A DNA stretch of 64,000 nucleotides, from contig NC_059348.1 of assembly GCF_019703515.2 (NCBI RefSeq), positions 26,070,656 to 26,134,655 on the forward strand. The letters run 5' to 3'. This document shows positions 1 to 11,549 of the stretch, one piece after another. The position numbers and the translations under genes are program-made. How positions within the stretch are numbered: the first letter of the stretch is position 1; every line of letters begins with the position of its first letter. The notes beneath the pieces were generated by a model, which saw nothing but the letters and a program-made list of their open reading frames with translations, ran no database searches and was not told the origin of the DNA. This stretch comes from Myxocyprinus asiaticus (lineage: Eukaryota > Chordata > Actinopteri > Cypriniformes > Catostomidae).

Positions 1-289
1 AGGTGCGGCAGGCAATAATGCCAGACAGGTTATTACAGCTACCTGTGCATCTGTTTATGCTCAGCCTTTATCAAGTTTCTTCTAATGCCAGATAGAAAAG
101 TATCTAACTTTGTAGTAGAGCAATACTTCAGGCAGAATATTCCACCAGTCACAAATACACTTCAGAAAATTGCACATCAAGCATTAGAATGAGAACACAA
201 CTATTTCTGGGCTTAAAAGATACAAGAACTAAATCAATGCGGAACATTGTATCTCAAAAGGAGTGCAATGTGGCCCCCCATGTGCAATT

Positions 290-1000
290 TAAAGGAATAG
301 TTCAACCAAATATGAAAATTCACTCATCATTTACTCACCCTCATGCCATCTCAGATGTGTATGACTTACTTTCTTCAGCAGAACACAAATTAAGATTTTT
401 AGAAGAATATTTCTGCTCTGTAGGTACAAAATGGGTGCCAAAATGTTGATGCTCCAAAAAGCACAGAAAGGCAGCATAAAAGTACTCCATATGACTCCAG
501 TGGTTAAATCCATGACTTCAGAAGTGATATGATAGGTGTGGGTGAGAAACAGCTCATTTTCAAGTCCATTTTTGCTAGAAATTAATCTCCATGCCCAGTA
601 GATGGCGATAAACATGAAGAATGTGAATCGCCAAAAACACAAGAAGAATGTGAAAGTTATAGTGGAGACTGACTGAGCAGGGAGGAGAATTTATAGTAAA
701 AATTGACTTAAATATTGATCTGTTTCTCAACCACACCTATCATATATTTTCTGAAGACATGGATATAACCACTGGAGTCACATGGATTAGGCTACTTTTA
801 TGCTCACTTATGTGATTTTTGGAGCTTCAAAATGTTGTCACCCATTCACTTACATTGTATGGACCAAAAGAGCTGAGATATTCTTCTAGAAATCTTAATT
901 TGTGTTCTGCTGAAGAAAGAAAGTCATACACACCTGGGATGGCGTATAAGGGTGAGTAAATAATTAAAGAATTTTCATTTTTGGGTGAATTATTCCTTTA
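290..1000. mobile_element. Angel-like fold-back MITE, copy 1
   Basis: The left end (TAAAGGAATAGTTCAACC, then a stretch containing TTTACTCACCCTC) reappears as its reverse complement at the right end (GGGTGAGTAAA ... GGTGAATTATTCCTTTA), so the element is one long imperfect palindrome of about 710 bp with no coding capacity. The same family recurs at 41924-49562 and 49949-50731. The ends look like the Angel group of teleost inverted-repeat elements; that name is from memory of the end sequence. Short reading frames inside are by-products of the repeat. Confidence 0.75.
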
Positions 1001-1626
1001 CAGCCTGATGTGGCCCCTGTACCAAACAACTTCTTCCACCCCTGCTCTACCTCCCCTATTGTGCGGGACATGACATGCCACGTGACCCTGCTTTTTTAGT
1101 GGTTGTTTTATGCGGAACAATAACACACTCTGTCGGCATCAGGGCATTTTTAGACCCAACACATAAGTTGATTTTCATGTAGCTGTTTCATACATTACTA
1201 TTTTAAATGAAGATCAGTGTACAGAAAATAACTTTTCATCTTTTCATTTCTGTCATCATGTTGCTCTTTTATTTTTTTGGAATCAGATTCATGTAGTGTT
1301 TATCATAGATAAGTGATGTTTTTTGAAAGTTGGCAGGTCAAAAATACCTATAAAATACCTATATTTTTTATTCTTTCTGGCAAACAGCCATAAAAGGGAA
1401 GGCAAATTACAGTATCTGGGTGCTACATTTTTAAATTGCAGCATAGTGTTTATTATAAGGGGTTATCACATTCACAACCCAATACTCAATACTCACTACT
1501 CACTACTCATGAGTACTTTTAAATGAGCTACTCTTTTAGTCTTACTTGAGTAGTTTTTTAGAACAGGGAAGTAACAGTACTTTTACTTGAGTATGAGTTT
1601 TCAGTACTCTTTGCACCCCTAACTGT

Positions 1627-1657
<31 letters not shown>

Positions 1658-2580
1658 TATCAGGGATCCCGTATAGAAAGATATATTAAAGTTGAATACT
1701 ATTTTTACCTGAAATGTGCAAGAAATATATTTAGTGATAAATGAACACAGAATTCATGGAAGATCCTTTAAAGATTATGACTTACATGTTTGGACAACCA
1801 CAATCTGAACAGAAATGTTGTGTTTATATAATGAATGTGTCTATTTCCTGGCTTGTTACATTATTATGAGTCTGTCTCCCCTATATATCAGAAGCATATG
1901 TATCCTCTATGAAAAGTTTGGACACATCAGTTTCAGCAGAAGCTATATTGTTAGCATGCTATCTCTTAGATGATCAGACTATTCTAGAGATCACACCTTA
2001 AAATGATTAGCTGTAAGAACAAATGCAAATTATTTGTTGTAAGCTATTGCATAACAATATCGAGCACTAATAATCACGCAGGTATTTGTTGGTTTTTCAT
2101 AATGTTCATTAAAATATTTTTATTGGATGATGATGGCATGCATCTAAATGCCATAAAACATATTGCTTTTATGAGATGTCATCTATTGTGTCGTCTGAAA
2201 GAAACTGAATAATTAAATTCATTGCTCATCATGTCAGTCAGACTCTTTTTATTGTCTGTTAATTCTCTATGCATGAGTAAAATCAGTATTTGAATGCATC
2301 AGCAAAGTATTCAGCAAAGGAACCATCTCTGTTGTGAGTGTGCAGGAACCAATCCCGGCTTAAATGTTTACCTACTGAGTCAAACTGATCAACAATTAGG
2401 TGTGCCATTTTGAAGCCTGTCTGAGCTGTTAGATATTACACATAAATTGACCTCATGTATAATTTGTGTAGGTAAATGCTCAGACCAATTGTGGTAGTAG
2501 GTGGAACTATGGCCATTCAAAGCTTATCACGTGCATCACCTTTGGAGCGTGCATGTGAGCCCTTCTGTACATGCTCACAC
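1001..2580. other. Intergenic, repeat remnants, no gene seen
   Basis: No convincing coding sequence. The stretch contains a degenerate repeat around 1475-1625 rich in ACTC/GAGTA words (a decayed MITE end, 'ACTTTTACTTGAGTA' type) and a (TA)n microsatellite at about 1631-1655. The rest is AT-rich unique-looking sequence. Confidence 0.6.
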
Positions 2581-2584
2581 TCTT

Positions 2585-2595
2585 GATATAAAAAA
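2585..2595 (+). promoter_or_regulatory. TATA box of claudin gene
   Basis: GATATAAAAAA lies about 95-100 bp upstream of the claudin start codon. A start site about 30 bp downstream (near 2615) would give a 5' UTR of roughly 70 bases. Position and sequence fit a TATA element; no transcript evidence is available here. Confidence 0.55.
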
Positions 2596-2687
2596 GCCAC
2601 CTCACTCTGTCAAGCCTCAGTTAAACTTAAGACCTTTCACCACCAACTTTACCAAATGCTCAGTTGAGAAAGGGAAACAGAGGAAGA

Positions 2688-4561
2688 ATGATTTTCACAG
2701 TACTGCAGACTGGAGGTTTTGTGTCAGGCCTCATTGGTATGGCTGGAGTTTTTGCTGCCACATTTATGGAAAACTGGTGTGCCAAAGATTGGCAAGGAGA
2801 CATGGTAAATTCTGTGTACACTTATAGGGGGCTGTGGCATAACTGTGAGGTGTCCACCACTGGATTCACAGAGTGCCAATCGCTCTCTGACCTTCTAGGC
2901 TACTCAGGTAGGTTGAGGTTGACGATTTGCTGTACAAACTGTAAAATTAACACAGCAGTTTATTTCTGAGCATCATCTTGAATGTGAGTTGGTGTGAATT
3001 TGTACTAAAAGTGTTTTTCAGTTTTCACACTGTTCGGTGGCAGCTAGCATAGCAATGAAGGAAGACATCTAAGCAATGTGATAATATTTTGCTGAAGTTA
3101 CAGGAGCTCAAACCACTGTAAATAATATTTATCTTAGAAATATGACCCATAAACCAAAGTTATGGAAATAAGACAAGACAACAATAAGAAGTTCTATATA
3201 TACAAATCATTTTGCTTAACACTTCAAAAGTCTAAAATCAATGTCTAAAATCCGGAGTCTAATATGAAAAATTAGACGATTTATGCAGAGCAGAACTGCC
3301 CGAGTCCACACTCAGTCAACAATATTATCAGGAATAAAAAAAAATTTTTTTTTTTAAAAAAAGGCATTAAATTAAAGGTGCAAATATTCTCTAAGGACTC
3401 TAATATTCTGTTCATTTCTGTTTTCTTTTTCTTGTTTGATTTGTTTTCAGGATCGTTTAAAGCTGTAAGAGCACTCATGATAGCGGCTATTGTCATGAGT
3501 GTTATTGCAGTTTTGATCGGACTGTTCTCTCTTAAGATCCTTAAAATGAGATGTATGGTGGAATCGACCAAGGCCAAAATGACGCTAAGTGCAGGAATTA
3601 TATTTATCATTGCTGGTACACAATGGCTCATTCATTTCATAACTAAACCCCCTATGATGTTTCAATTTCTATTAAGTCTTTAAGACTATAAATATAATGC
3701 ACCTTTCTAGCAGATTAAATCTTGTCCATCAAGAGCTCATATTGTTACAACAACAATTGTACAACAATTCTTTGTTTCATGGTACATTGTTTTATTGAAG
3801 GAAACTCTAAAAGGTCCACATCATGTTTGTTCTTTTCAGCCCTTTGTGGCATTTCTGGAGCATCAGTGTATGCTAATCAAATAGAGGCTAGTTTCACTTA
3901 CAATCAAAATCAAGGAAAAAAGGGATGCAAGTGCCAGTGTGGGGACGGAATGGCCATGCAGGGCGGAAAGGATATGCTTGCTCCCAGGTAAGATGAAGAA
4001 CAATCTCTGAGAAAGACACATTGTATTGTTGAAAATTATTATTGCTGACGACAAGTATACAAAACTTTTCCACAACTGGCCCCTGGTATCTTATTTGCAC
4101 AGGTGTTTATTTTTATGTGTGAAAATGAACTGATAAAATCCTTTTGTTATGGTGTGAAATGCATAACTTCCTGTCTTTTCAATCTTGTTTTTGTTTCTCA
4201 ATGGTCAGGTACACATTTGGGCCTGCCCTCTTTGTAGCCTGGGTAGGAGGAGCTTTGTTACTTCTGGGAGGAATTTTAAAGTGCATTGCAGTCAAGGGAA
4301 TCCAAAAGTAAGTCAATGCATTGTGCTTGACACAAAGACCATATTATTGTTTTTTATATTCCTTTCTTTATGTATATAATAATATCAATTCTATTACACA
4401 TATTTAGTTGACAAGTACTGTATATATGTTTACACTAAGTAACATTCTATTTTAGTGACAACGATATAGGACAGAGACATGTTTATGAAGCCCCAGCCCA
4501 CTGCAGGGAAGCTGATGAAGAATGCCATCTTGAGAGAATTGATAGAGACCAAAAATGTTAA
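2688..4561 (+). CDS. Claudin, claudin-18-like, five exons, 245 aa
   Basis: Four-span tight-junction protein at lateral cell contacts. Coding exons are 2688-2907, 3451-3615, 3840-3987, 4209-4307 and 4456-4561, all with GT/AG borders and consistent phases (1,1,2,2), giving 738 nt including TAA. Residues 1-64 carry the claudin first-loop signature: W30, G48-L49-W50, C53 and C63, with membrane segment 1 at about 8-27. The KAVRALMIAAIVM stretch opens segment 2; segment 3 (SAGIIFIIAALCGISGAS) spans the exon 2/3 join; YTFGPALFVAWVGGALLLLGG is split by loop 2 and forms segment 4. Spacing, exon number and the FTEC and AVRALMI words fit claudin-18 better than claudin-10. The ATG at 2688 was preferred over one at 2664 because it aligns with the usual short claudin N-terminus. 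Odd points: loop 2 has a C-x-C-x-C cluster, and the tail ends in DQKC rather than the usual YV PDZ ligand. Orthology to cldn18 is inferred, so no symbol is given. Confidence 0.88.
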
Positions 4562-6505
4562 TCAAGGAAGACTGTCTCCTTGGGTGCTGAACAAATTTGG
4601 ATAACTGTGTGACACTACATGGCTTCAACCTTTCTTCGTGTTCACTGATTCCTTACCCTTGAACGAGTATGCAACCTTACACCCTTAAATGCATATGTGG
4701 ATGGGAAAAGACCCAGGTGAAATCTAGATGTTTATTATTTATAAAACTACTTATTTTTTATAAACTGTAATGACAATTGTATTTATAAGTTACATTTTAA
4801 ATGGCTGATATACATTTTATTAAATTAGAGTTCCATAAACATTCAAAATGAAGTTAGACTTTTGGGGGTGCAGTGTAAAAAAAAAAAGGCTGTATAAAAG
4901 ATATATGGGCAATTTCCATGTTTGGTGGCAAAATGTGAAATGACTCAATAACTCTACCCACACAAACACTATCTTTGCATATATACATGCATGCATATAT
5001 ATATACTATACAGTATATAAATATACACCTAAATGTTTCGTTATATATGATTATTATATATATGTGTGTGTGTGTTTGTGTGTGTGAGTGTGTGTATGTG
5101 TGTGTGTGTGTGTGTGTATATACACACACATATATATAATAATCATATATAATGAAATATTTAGTTAGAATCTTGAAAAAGACAACTTTATGTACTCTAT
5201 TTTGCTCCAGTATATTACCCATATTGCAATATTACTCTATGTACATAGCTATATTTGTTGTTAGGAGTGGTGAGGCGTACTGAATAAAGAAAACGTAATT
5301 ATTATGTTCAAATGCATTATGAAGTGGTCCTGGAGCAATGACCATTGTGCCCTTACCATGAACTAGGCATCTAACCTTAGGTTTCTTTGTGGGGACTGTC
5401 CCTGTATTGAGTCATGCACTTTAGATAAAAGCAACGGCAGAATGACAACTTGCTATACTTGCATACGTCTCAAAAACATGTTTTGCTTCAAGCAATATTA
5501 TAAAAAAAACAAAAAAACAATTTCAGTTCAAACATTTTTCCAAACTTCAGTCCAAACAGTCCAAACTTCATTCAAAATATTCAAGATGATCAATATTTTA
5601 GTTTTTTCAAAATCAATAGGATGTTCTTTGCCCATATCTAATAAAATTATCGTTGATGCATTGCAGAACAAAATAACAGTTCATAACTTTACATTTGTCT
5701 TTGACATTTTATTTCATATTCTACATGTTTTGATGCAAAAGTGAAGTACAGTTAAATAAAGAACATCCTTACACTGGAAAATCCAAGAAATAGCCTAGCA
5801 ACTGGGAACTTAGAATTTTAACTAAGAGCTATGATTCTATGCAATGCAGTGCTAAAAGTGTCAGGAACCATTTAAAACACTACAATTCTACAAAAGTCCA
5901 TTGAATATACCGAGAAAAACATCTGCCTCATTACTGATGTCCTCTTCACGATCCTTGCAATATTTAAGCATTTCATGGAAATAATGTTAACATACCATAA
6001 ATTGGTTAAAGCATAATTTAATTACATATTTTTCTTTAAATACTTATTAACAAAACTGTTTTCCCCTTCAACTCTATATGACCTTGAGAAAAAATTAAAT
6101 CTTCCATGGACACTTCCAAGTTTTTTTTGGCCTCACTCTAGTTTAAGAGTGTGTTCATGCTTATTTCTGAGCACACACTCTGTGAAATGAATAAGAAAAG
6201 TAGCTGACTGAGACTAAAATAGATTTTTTAACTTGCAAAAAAAAAAAATATATAAAAAAAAACAAATGTAAATCTATCATTATTGTATTTGAGCAATTGA
6301 GTAATTTGAGGCCCATGTTAAAAGTAACCATATATACTTATAGTTTGAGGTGCAACAGTCAGAGGTTGGATCCTGAAAAGAATTCCTGATTGGTTTTGGC
6401 TTGGGTTTGTGAGACTGAAGTCAAACACCCTAACACAGAAATACTGTATAGCTCAATCAACTGTAAAAATTTAAACATTTCAGTATTTACAATGCAATAA
6501 TTCTA
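4562..6505. other. 3' UTR and intergenic tract between convergent genes
   Basis: The first part is probably the claudin 3' UTR; possible poly(A) signals are ATTAAA near 4819 and AATAAA near 5283. An AT/GT microsatellite hairpin lies at about 5042-5150. The remainder is AT-rich, with A-tracts near 5500 and 6237-6262, and no coding region was recognised. The claudin (plus) and hfm1 remains (minus) converge here. Confidence 0.5.
5042..5150. repeat. AT/GT microsatellite forming an inverted repeat
   Basis: A left arm of about 29 bases (TATATGATTATTATATATAT followed by GTGTGTGT) at about 5044-5072 is mirrored as its reverse complement at about 5121-5149, with a (GT)n loop between. The arms could pair almost perfectly. 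Confidence 0.8.
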
Positions 6506-6904
6506 TCAAATTCTGTAACATCTGGGAATCTTGAAACAGACAATAAACAATGAAAGACTACAAAATGAGTCCAACAAACCAGCATTTGCTGGTTGATCAT
6601 GGTCCATGCTTAGATTATTTACTATGGATTCACAGCACAACTCACTAGCATGGACCAAGTTTTTTTTTTTTTTTCTCCCCAATTTGAAATGCCCAATTCC
6701 CCAATGCGCTCTAAGTCCTCGGGGTGGCGGAGGACGAATCTCAGCATGGACCAAGTTACCATCATCAAAATCATCCCAATCATTCACTTCCAGGTCAAAG
6801 TTCAAATCAAAAGGTTTAGACCAGAGGTGACCACGGTCAGTTCTTCGGTCTGGACTTGCATGGGTAGAATAAACATGGGCTTTGTTTGGAGTGATTCCAT
6901 CCAT
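6506..6904 (-). pseudogene. hfm1: hfm1 C-terminal exon with in-frame SINE insertion
   Basis: The frame reads PFDLNFDLEVNDWDDFDDGNL, the acidic WDDFDD patch typical of the HFM1 C-terminus. It then crosses a SINE fragment (6662-6742) and resumes. The target duplication plus SINE adds exactly 96 bases, so the frame stays open and the peptide NLVHA appears on both sides. It ends at a stop at 6506 after a further 60 or so residues. This is the best preserved part of the gene. Confidence 0.75.
6662..6742 (-). mobile_element. 5'-truncated tRNA-SINE fragment with 15-bp target duplication
   Basis: An oligo-T run on the plus strand (the A-tail of a minus-strand SINE) is followed by CCCCAATTTGAAATGCCCAA and related sequence, the tail of a SINE family whose head is seen at 12607-12844. 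It is flanked by perfect 15-bp direct repeats AGCATGGACCAAGTT at 6647-6661 and 6743-6757. Confidence 0.85.
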
Positions 6905-7329
6905 CTAAACGTCTTTGAGGGTCTTCAGCTGACTATGCATCAACACCTCTGATAAGAATAACAAATTATTTCAGAATTATGACTAGTGAGGTGAAAAAAA
7001 TATATATAAATAATAATATGACCAATGAATATTAATTATATGTGGTAAACACTATAGAGCTGTTCAGGTTGTAGTCCAAAAACACAGAAGAGAATAAGCA
7101 TTCGTCAAGCCATGGTTTCCCTCTGTATTTTCCTGTAGTTTTTTTATAATGGCATTTTTGTATTTATGAGTAAAATAAGGTCTGTGCTGTGGTAAACATA
7201 ACTTGAAGATATTTAGACGTTTTGTTCTACAACATAAATTACACACAGTCATACCCAAAACCTGAATTTTGAAGCCGCCGTGCTTTTTTAAAAAGTATGT
7301 TGCTAGATAAAAACTATAATGGTTTATCA

Positions 7330-9535
7330 TTTGTCAGGTATATTCACTCATATGCGCTCAAAACACTGTCTACGAAAAGATGAGATGACCTCCACAATGA
7401 AACAGGGACTTATTTCTCTGATCCCCAAACCTGATGATGATCCACAGTTGATTGAGAATTGGAGACCAATATCAATGTTAAATACTAACTATAAATTACC
7501 TGATTTAATATTTGCATTTATAATCAGGCCTTGATAGTACACTTAGTGAAACACAAAATAGATTTATGAAAATAATGTATTAGTTGCAACATAAGATATG
7601 TGCTTGATCTCATTGACTATTCAGAAGCTATTGATTCAGACGCTATTTTGTGGTTTTTAGATTTTTATAAAGCTTTCGATTAATTAGAAAACCAGTTTTT
7701 ATACAGTTTCTTAGTATTTTTGGTTCTGGTGACACATTTAACATTGTGAGAGTGCTTTACAAGGACATTAAGAGTTCTTAACAGTTTTGGTGGGTTTACA
7801 AACCACTAAGTGATTTAATATTGACAGAGGACGGCATCAAGTAGCCCAATTTCCCCGTTTCTTTTTCTTTAAGCAGTAGAATTATAACAATTGACAATTT
7901 GAACACTTCTAATTTAAAAGGTATATATTTGGTAAAGAATTAAATGTTTATCAGCCAGCCAATGAAACAAAAGTCTCAGGCATATATCTACATTGATTGA
8001 AGTATGAGATATTTTGCCTTTAGGATACCAAAGGTTTATTTAAGGGAAATTGGGGATTTTTCTTTCCAAAGATATGTCGACATAGCAGCAACTTTATCCC
8101 TAAAATAATGAAAGCATTAACTAATTTAACAACTGGTTCCAAAGAGACCTGTCCATTTATGGCAACGTTCTTCTGTATAAAGCTGAAGGCCTGTCTCTTT
8201 ATGTTTATTCCTTGTTGTCTTTATTTATTAGTGACAAAATTTGCAATAATATATACAATATTTTATTTTTATTTATTTTTTTTTATTTATTTGGAAAAAT
8301 AAATCCCAAAATTAGAAAATCTGTTTTGTCTAAAAGATGATCCACCTGATGGTGCACTCGAAATCCTGGATTTTATTGAAGTAATCAATTATTTTAGAAT
8401 TAGATGATTGAAAAAAAAATGCCCGTGTAACCGTGACTCACTTAAGAATTTTATTCCTAAATCCATTTTTAATAAATTGGGAGGTTTCAATTTTCTTTTA
8501 AAATGCAGTTTCATGCCCTTCAAATTACCTGTGAAGCTCTCAAAATTTCACCAACAAGCTTTGCTTGCTTGGAAACAGTGCTTTGTGCATGACTTTTCTC
8601 CCCATCAAGAGGTACTGTGGAATAAATCGAATATTTTAATCCAAAACAAATATTTGTTCATGGATAAATGGTTTAATTAGATGTGTTGTTTTTGTTTTGG
8701 ATCTGTGTACTTGAGTATGAAAAATGTATGACATTTAATATTTCTCTGCCGACAAGGACTTTTAATCCTGTTGTTAAAGCATTATTACCAAGTTATATGC
8801 ACTTACTTAAAAACACCTTAGTTATGGTGGTCATAATAAACATGTACTGTAAGGCAATTGCCGCATAACATGCTTTATATATCCCCTAAAAGCAATTTGG
8901 AATTCTCTTTTATGAATATGTTCACTGGAAAAGAGCCTGGATACTACCTGAAAAATATTGCATTTCTAATAAGATAAAAGAAGAACATTATAAGATATTG
9001 CTTAATACATATCCAACAAATTGTCTAATTGCTCCTTTGCTGATATATCCAATTCATGTAAACATTTGCAATACTTCTGGGAGGATTTAAGTTTTTATTT
9101 GTTTCCTTTTATAAACGATGAGTTTATTTTATCACCGAAATATATTTTTCTCGAGTAGCATATTCAAATAGTAACCGTGCTCTTGAACAAGTTGTTAATA
9201 TTTCTTGTTTTACACTGCAAATACTTTGTTCATAAGAAATTTCTTCATACTTCAAATTTAAAGTCTTTCTAATTGCAGTATTCCATATGGTAAAATCTCA
9301 AAACTCATAAATATAAAAACAAGAATCACAAATTTCTATATGAGCTTATTTTTCTTTCTGATTGAGTTCATTTATTTTCATTTAAATTTGTATACATTTA
9401 TAACTTATTTATGTGTAATGTATTATAAATTATATCTTTATTATTATGTATTTTTTTACTTTGTCTTTTTGTTTCTCCAATGCAGATCTTACTGTTTTTT
9501 TTTTTTTTTTTTTTGTAATAAATAAATACATATAA
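7330..9535 (+). mobile_element. Decayed L1/Tx1-type LINE fragment
   Basis: Broken plus-strand reading frames show LINE reverse transcriptase pieces. MKQGLISLIPKPDDD ... ENWRPISMLN (about 7397-7500) is the L1-type finger motif, and ILWFLDFYKAFD near 7640-7680 is motif A. A C-terminal block (SFMPFKLPVKLSKFHQQALL and on, about 8500-8680) is typical of L1/Tx1 ORF2 tails. There are many stops and frameshifts. The T-rich, AATAAATA-containing end near 9490-9530 fits a LINE 3' end. It lies in an intron of the hfm1 remains, opposite to it in orientation. Confidence 0.75.
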
Positions 9536-9785
9536 AAAGTACTGTACTCTGAGGTGAAGCAGTAGTTTGCAGTATTATGTTCCAATGCTGGGTTGTTCAT
9601 TTCAGAATAAATGTCTCCCCGGTAAACGTTGTACCCTGCAGATAATTTGACTATTGAATTACTTCATAGTGCTGCAAATTTTTTTACTCACCTCACATTC
9701 ACCCAAACTAAATTTTATGTCAACAAATGTAATTTTGTCTGTGTATGTGATTTTTTATTAAGTATATAATTATATAAATATGTAC

Positions 9786-9923
9786 CATCATAAGAATTCT
9801 CCTGGGGTGTAACAAAACACTTTTCTAATTCTGTGTTTTCATAAGCACTTTGTGTATAACACTGACTTCCCTCAAACCTTGAAAACAAAAATAGCAAACC
9901 TTTTTGCTCCAGAATAGAATGCA
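9786..9923 (-). pseudogene. hfm1: hfm1 exon remnant after the Sec63-like region
   Basis: The acceptor AATTTCAG precedes a block reading VHSILEQKGLLFLFSRFEG. Its phase joins exactly to the exon ending at 10196 (TAT G|TG CAT). The pattern of hydrophobics and QK matches the HFM1 stretch just after ISSE. The donor is ATG|GTACAT. Moderate certainty for the exact borders. Confidence 0.6.
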
Positions 9924-10195
9924 CTGAAATTCTGTTGTATGTCCAGACCCACTACACAATGAAATATTATTAATTATTTAAAAATATTACCAGATAAATC
10001 TCCATTCAGAAGTTTATGCAATTCAAATATTAAATATTAATATAATAAAAATATTATATACATAATTGAATAAGACATTCTAAAAAAGTATAAGGATTAA
10101 ATGTCAAATCCAAAAAGTCATTATGACTTGTTAAACAACAAGGTTATCAGATCAGAAGTTGATGAGGTTGCCAGGCATTGGCTATGACCACTGAC

Positions 10196-10510
10196 CATAT
10201 TCAGAGCTTATCAAATTCATGCTGATATCATCTCCCTTAGATATTTTGTCATTGATTCTCTTTGACGAGCTTCCAGATTTCAAGAGCACTGTGTCTCTGG
10301 AAAAACAAATTATGCACCTATTCCATCTTTTCATTTTTTATTTTTTTTTAAAGATAACTTTTCTGCTGGAAAACAATATTATTGTCAGTCCCCAATAATC
10401 AGAGTGGCATGATGGTGGTCTCGTGCTGTCCATTTCAATGCCAACTCCTTAAAGTTCTTCAAGTTCATGTTGACAACAATCTCAGCTATGGAAAGACTGT
10501 ATCGTGGAAT
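10196..10510 (-). pseudogene. hfm1: hfm1 exons of the Sec63-like domain
   Basis: Two exons. One starts at 10510 (acceptor TTTTCTAG) and reads through NLKNFKELALKWTARD and HATLIIGD; a one-base loss near 10390 then shifts the frame before TDNNIVFQQ. The second, 10296-10196, has acceptor TTTTTCCAG and reads DTVLLKSGSS ... DISMNLISSEYG, ending at donor TATG|GTCAGT. Both match consecutive segments of HFM1, where the corresponding residues are TLIIGD and NLISSE. Confidence 0.8.
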
Positions 10511-10834
10511 CTAGAAAATGTATTTTAAATGATATTTACATTATCAAAAACAGATTTAAATATTATACAAAATGATTTGTGAAATTGTAAAATCTAGAAT
10601 AAATTCTTAATGATGGTTCAAACTCCACGTGGGTAGTTGACACACATCTATGGACCTTTTATCAACATCAAAATTTTAGGTTAAAATGTATAAGAGAAAG
10701 TGTAGGTTATATCTTAGCTAGTAAAATGCTGTTTAAAATATTTTATATTACATATAGGATGTAACATTGAAGGACATTAAGTCACAAATATTATGTCAAG
10801 AGATTCCAGTGTATTAAATATAAAAAATTTTTAC

Positions 10835-11106
10835 CTGTTTTGGAAGTTTGCAGACAGCTTCCTTAATCTGGTTTCAAAAGGGTTATATTGAATTACTTCA
10901 TAGTGCTGCAAATTTTCACAATCTTGTTAAAAATTATGTGTCAGTACTAATTCCAGGATGGGAGATCATGGCTTTGAAAGATGTTTTTCTTTATACAATT
11001 CTGTATTTTTGGCTTACAATTTCTAGTTCTCTGGGACCGGTCTCCTCATTTTTGCTGAATGTTGCAAAAAGCCCTGCATTCACCATAGAAGTGGCATGTG
11101 ATAGTC
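10835..11106 (-). pseudogene. hfm1: hfm1 exon remnants around helix-hairpin segment
   Basis: A block starting at 11106 (acceptor TTTTCTAG) reads LSHATSMVNAGL ... EETGPRELEI. After about 125 bases of unrelated sequence it resumes at about 10885-10835 as NQIKEAVCKLPKQ with donor CAG|GTAAAA. The codon before NQ lacks a base, so PFG becomes PF-stop in the local frame. Known HFM1 proteins read continuously from RELEL to HPPFG and QIKE, so the intervening sequence is either an insertion or a new intron. Confidence 0.7.
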
Positions 11107-11288
11107 CTAGAAAAGAAGACCCCAAAAATAAACACCACACCAAATCCACCACACGAGATCTCCTATATCTTTAATCAGTAGGTTCATAAAGAAATATTTC
11201 ATCCATTAATTTTGCCCCTCAATTGACTAAAGACATCTTTAATTAATCAAAGATATAAAATTCAGCTCTTGAGGAGGTGCTCTCCAAC

Positions 11289-11423
11289 CTATCTTCTCCA
11301 GCTGCTTGGAGACGTAAGGTGAGTTCTCCCACAGTTCAGCTCGGAAACACTTGGCAAGAATCAAAGAGTTGAGCTGAGCAGAGAAATTCTTTCTGGACTG
11401 ATGCCTGAGAAACTCAGTCAAAC
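11289..11423 (-). pseudogene. hfm1: hfm1 exon, LNSLILAKCF segment
   Basis: A 135-bp exon with acceptor TCTCTGTCAG and donor GATAG|GTTGGA. It reads LTEFLRHQSRKNFSAQ, then LNSLILAKCFRAELWENSPY and VSKQLEKIG, all open. It matches the HFM1 segment between the winged-helix and Sec63-like parts very closely, and its ends are in phase with the flanking exons. Confidence 0.85.
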
Positions 11424-11549
11424 CTGACAGAGACCAAAAACTGCATGTTGTTAAAACTACGCTGCGCAGAAAGTGGCACAAGAAAGACAAGAATGAAAAA
11501 GACAACCGAGACTGTTGGAGAAAAATGAATCCTAATAGTTTCTTACCAA

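Noticed and set aside
268..1017. GTGGCCCC words flanking Angel-like copy 1 as a target duplication
   Set aside because: They are not adjacent to the element ends (about 14 bp off on one side, 6 on the other), so they are probably coincidental.
2664..2687. Earlier start codon for the claudin
   Set aside because: It would add MRKGNRGR in front of the hydrophobic start; claudins have a very short N-terminus, and the ATG at 2688 aligns with it.
4854..5222. Minus-strand coding frame of 122 codons
   Set aside because: It is made of the translated (GT)n/(AT)n microsatellite (runs of H and T) and has no conserved content.
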